From the NCBI GenBank assembly GCA_025526995.1, contig JAHLKG010000002.1, positions 620,001-684,000 of the forward strand: a DNA stretch of 64,000 nt, written 5' to 3'. The notes under the pieces were generated by a model. That model did not search any database, was not told the origin of the DNA, and saw only the letters and a program-made list of their open reading frames with translations. This DNA comes from Powellomyces hirtus. Its lineage: Eukaryota > Chytridiomycota > Chytridiomycetes > Spizellomycetales > Powellomycetaceae. Numbering within the stretch: the first letter of the stretch is position 1; each line of letters starts with the position of its first letter. A program made the position numbers and the translations under genes. Of the stretch, positions 11,639-21,761 are shown piece by piece.

Positions 11639-11931
11639 CCTTGAACAGACACAGAGAATCTTGATCCCTTCCATTGCGATTCTTTCCCAATTCTTTATTC
11701 CATAATATTATATCTGTTGTTGTGGCTCTTTCATATCTCCGCTGCATGGGCATGAAAAGCCCTCCATGCTTACATATACATGCACGCTTCTGGATGTTCC
11801 GCGCTGGCAAAAGTCCGGAGGCGCCACGCGCTCAGCCACCAACTACACGACACCTAGCATCTCATGCTGACACGCCAACCTCACATCTCTTCCCTCAACG
11901 GAATCCTCACCGAAAATCTCACAGATCTACG

Positions 11932-12518
11932 ATGCCGCTTCTGCCAAACATCCTACTCGGGGTTCTGGGCGGCCAGCTCATGACTCGCGCGGTCTACGAC
12001 CACATCTGGTGGAGCCACCTGGGTGCTGACCCATCCACTCTCAAGTCCAAAGTGACGGCAATGCAGAGACAGGAGTCGCTGGTAAGTCGTTTGTTCAGAC
12101 AAACGTTCACGGTCCCAGTCTGATTTCGTAAATTTTGCAGTCTTTCTACCGACACGTTGCGCAACAACCTTCCAACTTCACGTATCTCACCATCGTCATC
12201 GTCTCATTGATCTTGATATCCACTTTGGGCCAAACTATTGTCAACCAGCGCCGCCGGGTCATGAACCTGCTCTCATTCCTCACATTCAGCGGCTGCGTTA
12301 TCGTCTATGCCGCTTTTGTGCTCCCGATCTTCCAAGCGATCACCAAACATGTCAGTTTCCGAGCGAAAGCGGACGTGGAAGCAAAGTGGTTGTACGATAT
12401 CGCTTTTTACCATGGCTTGATTGCGGTGGGATGGATGGTTACGCTGTTCTTGCAGTCGTCGGTGGCTGAGGAGGAGGAACAGCGGACTGTCAAGAAGTCT
12501 TTGAAGAAGACGTCTTGA
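11932..12518 (+). CDS. Four-helix ER membrane protein, SHR3-like
   Basis: Exons 11932-12081 and 12141-12518 splice in phase to 175 residues. Four hydrophobic helices are visible (LLPNILLGVLGG, FTYLTIVIVSLILISTLG, LLSFLTFSGCVIVYAAF, FYHGLIAVGWMVTLFLQ) and the C-terminus ends in KKSLKKTS. The layout, including FYRHVAQQP before helix 2 and a VY-F-LP pattern in helix 3, resembles the SHR3 family of ER chaperones for amino-acid permeases, though it is somewhat shorter than yeast Shr3. This is a topology-and-pattern call only. The frame is also open upstream of the chosen ATG, but that part is not hydrophobic and looks like leader sequence. Confidence 0.45.
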
Positions 12519-12785
12519 ACATGGACCGCACGTCGGCCGGCTTGGCGGGCTTGCATAGAGGAGTTTTGCATTACCACTGCAGCACATCCAGTTTCTGTCA
12601 CGTTTAATTACACTCGAGAGGTTTCACGCCTGTTCTGAAAATAGACCTCCCGTCGCTTAACAATTTCATCAGTTTTGAAACAAAAGTCATAATGGTATAT
12701 ACACGCCGGTGGGTTGCCGGTTGACTGTGGTATTTAAGTACATAGAGGCGAGAATGCGGGAATTGGCACGCTAGTGACAGATTTT

Positions 12786-15551
12786 CTAAATATTATTTTG
12801 TAGCTGGCTGGCAACCATCCTCAGGATACCTTCCGTGCCGAGACCAATGTTCCTCAGATCCTTAGCGACAGCTTGCCACTTCTCTCCGTGGGAGGGCTCT
12901 GCAGCGATGCATTTGGCGACGACGTCGGCGCGCTGCTCCTCCGTGCCATGCATCATCTCAAATTTCAGATACCAAGCCCACGAGTCGCCCAGGTCTGGAT
13001 TGGTTTTGACGGCTCGGTTGAACCAGTTGCGTGCCTTGTCAACCTTGCGCTCGGCCCAGAACAGGCGCGCGACTGTGACAACGACCAGCGGGTCGTTCTC
13101 GCATTTCTTGAGCGCGTCGGCAGAGCGCGCTTTGCGGTGAGGACGTGATTCCATTAAGATCGCCTCCGACCACAGGAGTCCGGACGAAGGGCATTCCTGC
13201 AATGCTTTGGCCATCAGAGCTTTCGCCATGGGCGTATTTTGCGCCCGGTTTTCCACGCGCACCGCTTCGCACCACAGCTCTGGGATTTTCGAGTTCATGA
13301 TGCGAGCCTTTTCCAGTGTCGCGCGGGCTTTGATCTGCATATCGGCGGCTTCTTCCAGGCGGGAGGCAAGCAGCCAAAGTGTCGCGTTTTTCGGGTTCTG
13401 CTTGATGGCACGCGTGTATGTGTCCCGCGCGGCTGGAATGTTGTTTTTGTCGAACTGGAGAATCTGGCCCTGCATCATCCACAGCTTGGCAAAGTCGGGG
13501 AAGCGCTTGATGGCTTCGTTAAGCAGCTTGAGAGCCTCGTCGGGCATTTCAAGTTGTCGCTCGAGCTGGGCGGATTTCATCCATACGCGTTGCGTATTTG
13601 CCTTTTCCCGAGCAGAAGCAAGCAGAATTCGCGCACGCTCGTATTCTCCTGTTTCGACTTCGAGTTTAATCGCGGCAAGCCAGATCTGTTCTGAGTTCGA
13701 GTTTGCCGCAAAAGCCGCTTCCAGAATACCCTTGGCAGCCGCAATGTCCCCCGCAAGCCATTTTTCTTTTGCGCCCATGAGCCACAATACCTCGGCTTGC
13801 GGGCAATATCGGACGGCTCGTTGCAAGATCTCCTCCAGCGATTCTCGTGTTCCATGCGATTTCTCGAGGAACGCCGCACGTCGCCAGATGGACTTTTTGT
13901 GAGGGAACTCTTTAAGCGAGTGAGCATATATGGCGCGGGCCGTGGCGGTAGATCCGTGCGCGATGCAGCTCTCTGCATCTTCCATCCATGTGCTTTTCCT
14001 GTCTTCTTCCTCGACGCCCATTCCGATAGTTTTGCGAACGATCGCCTGACATGTGATGATGTAACCCTCCTTTTCAGCTTTTTCAGCTTCTTGTATCCAC
14101 TGATCGCGATTCAGCGTCGAACCCTTCTTCTGCAATATGTCAACACCACGACTTATGATCGTTTCAGCCATGTTGTCATTGTTGTTGGCTTCTTCCAGCT
14201 TGGCACCGGCAATCCAGACGTCGTGGCTGGTGGGATTTTGCGCCTTTGCCTTGTTGATGACAATTCGCGCATTGGCGTGGTTCTCGAGACGGGCGAGTGC
14301 CAGCCACAGCTCGACGGCGAGTGGTATGCATTCCACTGCACGCGACAGGAGAATCCGAGCATCTTCGGGATCCTCTTCTAACGATACCGCTGCTTTCCAG
14401 ATCTTAACCGAGTTGGGGATGAACTCCAACGCTCGACGTAATACACGCTTCTTCCCTTTAACATCAGTCTCAAGATCGCACGCTTTTGTCCATATTTTGA
14501 CAGACTGCGGTACATGTCGAATGGCTTGTGCCAAAATGACTTTTGCATTTTCGATTGTGTTGAGACGCGCAGATTCCAACCACACGTCTTCGCTCGTCGG
14601 GCATTCCTCGCAACCTTTCGCAATGGTTTCTCGTGCCGCACCCTGTTTGCCGGCGACCTCTTCCAGACGTGCGGCAGCAATCCAGCCCGGTGCGTGCTTG
14701 GGATTGGTGGTGATGACAGACTTGAGAAGAGTACGAGCTTTTTTGATGTCGCTGATTTCGGCGTCGCTTTTGACTACTATGCTGTTGAGATCTGTGAGAT
14801 AGCCTTTGGGATCAACAATACTTTGGCCAGCCACCGAGTCCGAAATTTGGTCCAGTTTCAATCCAAGCACCTTGTCTCGAGCCTGGCCGAATTGTACGAA
14901 GTCTGTCATGGTGCCATCTGTATTTGCTGGAGTCGCGAAACCTCCAATCAGCTGCTGCTTGGCGTCGAGGGTGTGAGAGAGCTCAGATTGACTTGATGCA
15001 CCCAGCAGCACCGAATCTGGAACTGCAGTGTATTTGTCCGCAAACTTCTTTTGCCGTTTTCCTTTCCGCACAAGGTCTCCGACCTCTGGTATAGACGCCC
15101 ATTCGTCCTCGGAAACGATCGCCAATCCTCGTTTCAGATCCGCAAACTGCTGTTGAATCTTCGGCCGCTCCTTTCGGTACTTTTCCAGCTCTTCGCGCTC
15201 TCGAGCTTCTCTTCGTACCCTTCGCCTCTCATCCATTTTTGCGTCCACCTCCTCATAAATCCGATCTGCCTCCTCGTCGTCCGCTTCATACGGAGCCGCG
15301 TTGAAGAGACCTGTCTCATTATCGGGGTCCTGAAACCGCTCGTCGTCGTCATCATCATCTCCTCGAGGCCCCTTTCCCTCCGCAGCAGCCTTCGCTTTCT
15401 CTAGTGCAGCATTGTCTGGTCCCTCCCGCGCAGGTCCAATATCGGACCGAGTGGTAAATCCAGTTGCACCTCGCCCGAGACCGGCAATGTAGTTCGGCGG
15501 GGCCTTTTTATTCAAAAAATCTGGAACGACGAGTTGCTTAAATTGATACAT
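12786..15551 (-). CDS. PRP6: Pre-mRNA splicing factor PRP6 (tri-snRNP HAT-repeat protein)
   Basis: One exon of 921 residues. The N-terminus has the PRP1/PRP6 signature YIAGLGRGATGFTTRSDIGP, followed by an acidic stretch and KRGLAIVSEDEWASIPEVGD. From about residue 270 to the end there are HAT/TPR-type helix pairs (for example DARILLSRAVECIPLAVELW and RESLEEILQRAVRYCPQAEV). In the spliceosome Prp6 bridges U5 and U4/U6 in the tri-snRNP. Length and end (RMVASQLQNNI) match the family. The lack of introns in so long a gene is unusual for this window. It diverges from the transporter gene at 15842 across 290 bp. Confidence 0.95.
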   Translation of the reverse strand: MYQFKQLVVPDFLNKKAPPNYIAGLGRGATGFTTRSDIGPAREGPDNAALEKAKAAAEGKGPRGDDDDDDERFQDPDNETGLFNAAPYEADDEEADRIYEEVDAKMDERRRVRREAREREELEKYRKERPKIQQQFADLKRGLAIVSEDEWASIPEVGDLVRKGKRQKKFADKYTAVPDSVLLGASSQSELSHTLDAKQQLIGGFATPANTDGTMTDFVQFGQARDKVLGLKLDQISDSVAGQSIVDPKGYLTDLNSIVVKSDAEISDIKKARTLLKSVITTNPKHAPGWIAAARLEEVAGKQGAARETIAKGCEECPTSEDVWLESARLNTIENAKVILAQAIRHVPQSVKIWTKACDLETDVKGKKRVLRRALEFIPNSVKIWKAAVSLEEDPEDARILLSRAVECIPLAVELWLALARLENHANARIVINKAKAQNPTSHDVWIAGAKLEEANNNDNMAETIISRGVDILQKKGSTLNRDQWIQEAEKAEKEGYIITCQAIVRKTIGMGVEEEDRKSTWMEDAESCIAHGSTATARAIYAHSLKEFPHKKSIWRRAAFLEKSHGTRESLEEILQRAVRYCPQAEVLWLMGAKEKWLAGDIAAAKGILEAAFAANSNSEQIWLAAIKLEVETGEYERARILLASAREKANTQRVWMKSAQLERQLEMPDEALKLLNEAIKRFPDFAKLWMMQGQILQFDKNNIPAARDTYTRAIKQNPKNATLWLLASRLEEAADMQIKARATLEKARIMNSKIPELWCEAVRVENRAQNTPMAKALMAKALQECPSSGLLWSEAILMESRPHRKARSADALKKCENDPLVVVTVARLFWAERKVDKARNWFNRAVKTNPDLGDSWAWYLKFEMMHGTEEQRADVVAKCIAAEPSHGEKWQAVAKDLRNIGLGTEGILRMVASQLQNNI

Positions 15552-15841
15552 ATTCTATGTGGGCAAACTCAGAGCCAATTGCCTGGGTATAGTTGACAGT
15601 TGAACCCACGGATGATCAATTCACAGATCTGTTCTTGGAGGAAATGGGAGGTCAAATCCGCAGTCGCCGTCAAGTGAGCTGTCAAGTGACACTCACATGA
15701 CTTCATCTGGAGTACCGTGAATTAACAGCACCGCCACAGGCTGTGGAATGGTCTGTTACTCCGACCTTTGCCTTATGTTGAGTTCTCATGGTTAAACCAA
15801 GGGTTGCACACCACTGACTGTAACCCGGGACGTTCAGCATT
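15552..15841. promoter_or_regulatory. Shared divergent promoter region of PRP6 and the ArAE transporter
   Basis: The 290 bp between two divergent start codons must hold both core promoters. No individual element was recognised. Confidence 0.45.
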
Positions 15842-18800
15842 ATGAAACATAACGTGGATGAAATTCGCTTTCCTCTTTCTGTTCACAACCCCGTGGGAAC
15901 AATGAGAACGGATGCCTCCTCGTCGGCAGCCACCGATTTAGAAGCCCGTGAACAGCAAGATGTTCTTTTAGAGCTTGGCCGGATGAGAAAACGGAGCACG
16001 GAGCTGATCACAAAACTTTCGACGGTTGACAAGAAAAGAGGCGAGCTGCCGTTGCCTGGAAATTCGCCAGAACGACCATCCTCTGAAGACGCCTCCGCAT
16101 GGCCTGCGCCAACGTCTTTCTTTCATGATCGCATTTTTAAACCACTCAAGGAGCAACTAACCTGGGACCTGGTCCAAACGTGCACCAAAGCGGTCTTTGC
16201 ATACTACGTTACTTGTTTGTTCGTTCTCATTTCCCCTATCGCCGAAGCGTTTGGCCCCACCGTGTTTCTTGCACCTATAGCTGTCCTGCTTTTTCCGCCA
16301 GGTATGCGTTTGGCCCCGTATCTGACATTTTAAGTCGGCAACACCAACATCATTTATGAATACCACTAGTAAGACCCTTTGGCGCAATTATTGAGACCAT
16401 ACTGATGGGGCTCGTCGGCATCGGGTTTGGTTCCGCCATTTCTGCTCTCGCCCTTTTCTTCTCCGTCATGTACATGGAATCGGTCAATGAGCTCGAGACG
16501 ACTGGACACGGAAGTGATCTCATACAAGTGGCATTTCTGCTGGTCGCTGTTTTCATCCTAGGCTATGTGCGAGCATCTTTTCCTCGCTTGTATGCTGCAA
16601 CCGTGCTATCGTGCTTGATGCTCGCGTTTCCTCTGACGACCCCTATCAGTGCGAGAACGCTGATTTGGGAGACTGTTTCCAGAGTGCTCAAACCTCTGAT
16701 AGCGGGCGCGATCGTATGCGTGGTAGCAGATTTGTTATTGTTCCCAAAGTTTAGTGGCAAAATACTCAAGAGGTATCGCGCACTCGCTGTAATTAGAGTC
16801 AATCCACCACTAATCCTTCATTAGTTCTATCAAAAAGACGGTCACAGAAAGCAAAGAACTTATGAATCTGCTTGTGCAGTCATTCTTGCTGGTGAATCCT
16901 GAAAATCCGATACCTTTAGAAAAGATTCTTGCTAAACAAACGCAAGTCCGCGATGCTATTGCAAAAACAAAAGCGGCCCGACGCGAGTGTCGTTATGAGA
17001 TAACATATGACCGTTATTCTCCTGATGACTACAAGCTTCTTGTTCAGCCGCTGCAAGAAATGATGAAATACCTCAGCGGCATGGTGGCATGCGTTAAGCT
17101 AGAAAAGGACCTTGTCGACATGATGGAAAGTGAAGACAGCCCCGAAGTGGTTAGTGCGGAAGTCCAGAAGGAGATTTTGAAAGCTATGTCGAAAGTCGAG
17201 GACAGGCATTCTCTCCATGTAGTGACGGGACTTCAACGTCCACGCCTGCATGCCATGGAAAATAACAACCAGACGGTCCGCTCTCTCAATCATCTCACTA
17301 CAAGGTCTCTCCGCTCGCTCAAAGCTGCGAGTGTGGACCTCCAAGCAGAGATTGCCGAAGGACACCACGTGCAACTATCGGGTCGTGAAATCACGGGAGG
17401 AATGTTCGGCGGGTCCAAGAAGCTTCTGAAGAAATACCTTGCAGCTTTGAGCTCGGCGATGACAGACCTCTGCGCCGTTTGCGTAGAGTGTCTTGAATAC
17501 AGCGATGCTAACATGTTGCGGTTCGAAGACAAGACCGGAATTACGAGTAATTCTCCCATCGGTTTAGTGAAGGCAGGCTTTCTTGCGTTTACCGGAGGTC
17601 TCGGACATCGATCTTCAGCAGGACATGAGACCCTAGGTTCCATGGGTAATGTCAGCACCAATTCCATACCGATGACTGGATCGTTTACCTCACCAAAGCC
17701 AAAGCTGCAGGCAGCTATGAAAGCTTTTGAAGAGAGGGAGTGGAAGGTCATGACCCAAGTATCTCGTCAAATTGATCCGATGGCTTCATTTGAAGACCTG
17801 CCCTCCCCAGTTCAGCCGGAGAACCATTGGAACGCCGCAAACCTCTTCAGAGAAGAGTACTTTCTGGCCAGTTTCTTCGTCTTCAACATGAAGGAATGTG
17901 CGAGCAAAGTAGTCAAGTTTGAAGAAGCGGTCCAATCTCTCAGACAAAAACGTCTATTGAAGCACCGCTTTTGGCTTCCACGTATGAAATTGGCACAATG
18001 GCTTAAAGGCGGCGACAGTCAGATGTCAGTTAAACCGGGCAATAGTGAGAGTGAGTAACGCGGCATGTTGCGTGCTCTTAGCACTTGTGCGGTTCGCTAA
18101 TTATCCGGGTTTCAGCACCCGATATTCCGTTGTACACGGAAGGAAAGGAAACCTTTCTCGCCCCGGGAAGACTTGGCCAGTTGCGCTGGTCATTGTGGAA
18201 AGCCTCGAAGCATTTGCAGAGTAGAGAGACACTATTTGCAACGAAAATGGCTTTGACGTGTCTGATACTGGTCTGGCCAGCATATATTTGGCAGGATTGG
18301 TGAGTTTCAATCATACTTATCGAATGTTCCTGTGTTGTCCGGATCACTTACAACGTTCCGTTTCGTCAAGGTGGAACAAATGGAAATGCACGTGGGCTTT
18401 AGTGACTGTAAGATCGCCAAGTGTCTCCGAATTGCAAGATCGCTCCGAATTGACTAGTTTTTCATTGCGTAGATGCTCATTGTGATTTCCCCAACAGTGG
18501 GTACTTCAAACATTGTGGGATTGTATCGTATCATCGGAACGATTGCGGGAGGTTTTTGGGGTTATGTCACATGGATCATTGCGCCTCAAAATCCTTACTC
18601 AATCTCCGTGATGACGATTATCTTTGCCTATCCATGCCTGTACCTATTCGTTAAAACACCACATGCGCGTCTTGGTACGGCAGCCCTCGTAACATATACG
18701 GTCATTGTGATGTCGACCTACGCGACCTTCGAAGATCCGAAAGTACAGGATACCATCTTGGCCTTGGCGGCCAAACGAATGATCACGATCACGGTCGGCG

Positions 18801-19645
18801 TCCTGGCAGCTGTCATTGTCACAAGTTACGTATGGCCTTTTGTGGCCCGGACGGAGCTTCGTAAAGGCCTGTCGAACAGTTTATACTTGATATCGGTGTT
18901 GTATTCCCATCTGGCCGCCATTGTTGCTAACGATGAGGTCGATATGAATCCGTCGCATTACACTATGGCAAAACACAACCGAGCGCGACTGGAGATCCGA
19001 CGGCTTGAGCACACGCTGATGAAGGGTGTTACGAAACACCAGGAGCTCTTAGAGCTAACTCATAACGAGCCGCGCCTGAAAGGACCGTTCCCATATGCAG
19101 TATTTGCCGAGATGGTCGCTGTGGAGCAGAACATCGTCGAGCGACTGGGAAATGTGAGGAGGATCGTCGATGGCGAATATACAGATGTGGTCCCCGGAGC
19201 CCCCGCTCGAACATCAACAACAATCACTGGGTTTGCCCCATTCGTCAAACGCGAAATCGTCATCCCAGTCGAAAAATACCGGATCGACATGGTAAAGTAT
19301 CTGGTTTTTGGGTAAGCATTCCATCATGCTAATTCCTCTTCGTTTGGTATGCAGTTTGCTTCTCTCCTCCTATATCTTCACACCCTTTCGCACAGCCTTC
19401 ACTCGAAACTTCCGCTACCGCCATTTCTTCCCCCTGCACGCGCTGCACGCCTGCGTTTGTTCAGTAAGATCCGCGCCCTTCCGGCTCTCAGAGACCGCGT
19501 ACTATCCGATCGCAGAGATGAGAGCGAGGGCTATATCCGATTCATGGTATATTCTCTTGCCATGGAAGATCTGATTGAGAACATTGAGGAGCTCGGCGCC
19601 CTCGTGCGACGTCTGTACGGGCAAGGGGTTATTGGGGAAAGATGA
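15842..19645 (+). CDS. Large ArAE/FUSC-type membrane transporter (brefeldin A-sensitivity/DUF2421 family)
   Basis: Seven exons (15842-16301, 16370-16772, 16825-18050, 18116-18299, 18371-18407, 18473-19311, 19396-19645) join in phase to 1132 residues. The layout is: a hydrophilic N-terminus, a first block of about six helices (residues about 120-290), a roughly 430-residue cytosolic part, a second block of helices (TSNIVGLYRIIGTIAGGFWGY), then a C-terminal soluble domain with LPLPPFLPPARAARLRLF. This two-block plan is that of the fungal aromatic-acid-exporter-like family with an N-terminal 6TM ER transporter domain, an FUSC-like block and DUF2421. Substrate and membrane are not shown by sequence. 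The fifth exon is only 37 nt. Confidence 0.8.
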
Positions 19646-19893
19646 CCAGTCAACTTGCTGATATATAGATTGAGATAAGCTTCACCAGACCTACTACATA
19701 AATCTTATTCCATCCCTCTCACGTATTGCACATGTAGCTGGGGCATGCAGGGTTTATGTGGTGCCATTTTACGCGGACGCGTTTGTTACGTAAGGAAGGG
19801 GTTACGCGTTTTGACAGGGTTCCACAAATTGTCGTGCCATGCATGTTCAGCTGCACCACTTTAGAAAATCTACGATAGCGTTATTCTAACACA

Positions 19894-20308
19894 ATGGCAG
19901 TAAGTGACTAGCCCCGGATAATTTGAACTCTGAACCTGAGGTCCTGACCACTTGGCTCTGTTCCTCCTTTCTTACGCTACAGGCTGATCATAAGAAAGAA
20001 GATTTCTGAAAGTACCTCGAAAAGAATGGAATAATTGACGCACTCACCAAAGGTATATGACATGTCAGCCAAATTCACTACACTACCTCTAATGGTGTCG
20101 ATGTAAATTAGTGCTAGTTGGCCTGTATGAAGAGCCAACCTGGGCCAACCAACAGCTGCTGGCAGCGAAGCGCTTGCGATGTGATTTCTCCTTCCTCCTA
20201 CTACCCTGCTATCTTATGGCACGCCAGGAATGCCCGCGTCCTGCTCAGCACTTTTGGGCATGGTTACTGTGTACATTTTCAGCGAGACACGATTTAAAGA
20301 TTATGTGA
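19894..20308 (+). pseudogene. MYCBP (AMY-1) homologue with an in-frame TGA
   Basis: A start ATG GCA at 19894-19899 is followed by a GTAAGT donor; an exon at 19983-20052 reads ADHKKEDF, TGA, KYLEKNGIIDALTK, and an exon from 20112 reads VLVGLYEEP. Together this matches the MYC-binding protein family, in which the stopped position is normally Arg or Lys. After EEP the resemblance fades into an unrelated tail to a stop at 20308. MYCBP works with AKAPs and is found at cilia and flagella in flagellated lineages. Skipping the stop is conceivable: using the AG at 20011-20012 as acceptor keeps phase and gives MA-YLEKNG. I rate a decayed gene as more likely than recoding. Confidence 0.55.
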
Positions 20309-20546
20309 AGACTTCGTGCATTGCGTTCAACCATGGTCGACAAAGACTGCAGATAGGTGACACCAGGATGCCGTCAATGTATCGCTTGCTTAGTCATGGT
20401 GTCAATGCGGACCTTGTGACCTTCGGTGAACAAGTAAACAAAGCATTGATTTGGTAACTTGGCCCGCGAGGCAGGCTTTCTCGGTTAGCTTCGCAACACA
20501 TCACAGCTTACAACATACCTACACCAATCTCATTTTATTCATCACC

Positions 20547-20902
20547 ATGTCAAAGTATGCACAAAGTTTGGATGAAACTCTTGTTCGCAAGACATCGATT
20601 GAGTAGACGCTAATCAGCTTGTTTAAACTGCTTCTGACAGGGCACACGACACCGAGCAGCCAGGCAGTGTCGGAACATCCGGCGAATCAATGATGGCCGC
20701 AGATGATTCTCACCATGAGGCGATTCGACGCGAAGCATCTGGAAATGCGTTGACCATGAGCCAGCTTTTTGCTGGCGGAGCTGCTGGTCAAGCTGTCCCG
20801 GATCCTCATCCTAGTGTAGCTACTAGCCGTCCGAACAACACTTCGGATATCGAGTCATATAACGCGGTGATGGAAGGGAAGACTGGTCCCAGGGGCCTTT
20901 GA
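20547..20902 (+). CDS. Small unknown protein, 89 residues
   Basis: An 8-nt first exon (ATGTCAAA, 20547-20554) joins in phase across a GTATGC...ACAG intron to an exon at 20641-20902. The product MSKAHDTEQPG... is hydrophilic with a helical stretch ALTMSQLFAGGAAGQAV in the middle and no cysteine, signal peptide or membrane segment. I do not recognise the family. Clean splice sites and a good start context support it as a real gene. Confidence 0.5.
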
Positions 20903-21761
20903 GTGTCTTTATGTCTCTGATATGGCTTGTTCAAGCTTGTTCAATGTAAATGCATGGATTCATTCCTTTCATCTCTGGTTGTTTCACCAAGACATTTGCT
21001 TCGCCACTGCTCCTCATTGGCCAATTGATAGCGGGAGATTGTATAAGACTTCAGTTAAGACAAGAACTCCCTTGTAACTTGCGTGGGGCAGAGACAGTTG
21101 ATTGCACACTTCCGATGGTCTTTCCCAAACATGCTTTGAAGTGTGCTCGAAATTGAGCGAAGAGCATGACAGCCGATTTGGTAATACAAGTATTCGTTCA
21201 CCGATTAGAAGGCTTCGAGTGCGTGTATTGATTGAGAACCCTTCCGTACGGTAAAATGCATTGACTCCTTCGAACACGAGGCAAGAGACGCGAGGTGTGC
21301 GAAGCGTGGCCACCCACATATTGAATGCATTTGACATTCTGATTATAGATAGCGCAAGTAAAAAGAATATTTATGTGAAATATCCAGAAGAGTCATACAT
21401 CCATGCTTCATTAGCCATGCCGCTCTGAACTAGGGTATATGCGGGTTAGGCAGCCAGCGTGGTGCTAACGCGTACGCGACAGGACTGATTCGGACATGTG
21501 TGATGCTGCCGGACATGCTTTTCCCAACTGGTTGAGCTGACAGAATTTGCCTTCATTTGATAACGGTTGGACAAGAGTCTACGAGACAGACAGTTAGTCC
21601 GCTGACCTCTCACCAGGAGCAAGTCATACTGAGCGTCTTCGATCAAAAAGTTGGAGCACACTTGCCTATAGGCATCGCGCTTCTTCGCGACAATCTGCCT
21701 CTCGCTTGGAAGGCTTGAAATATAGAGCCAGCCTTTTGCGTATCGGTTTCTAGCAGAAAAT
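20903..21761. other. Spacer upstream of NDC80
   Basis: This 860-bp region carries the 3' end of the small gene and the NDC80 promoter. Short minus-strand open frames occur at 21014-21337 and 21446-21661 without recognisable domains. No RNA gene or repeat was recognised. Confidence 0.4.

Noticed and set aside
19902..19960. Segment resembling part of a tRNA on the minus strand (gaactctgaacctgaggtcc)
   Set aside because: No cloverleaf pairing or correct TpsiC loop could be formed; it lies within an intron of the MYCBP relic.
21446..21745. Minus-strand frame just upstream of NDC80 reading LYISSLPSERQIVAKKRDAY and continuing across GTGAGAG...CGTAG
   Set aside because: The only intron that keeps it open is 35 nt, no ATG was found outside the NDC80 first exon, and no family was recognised.
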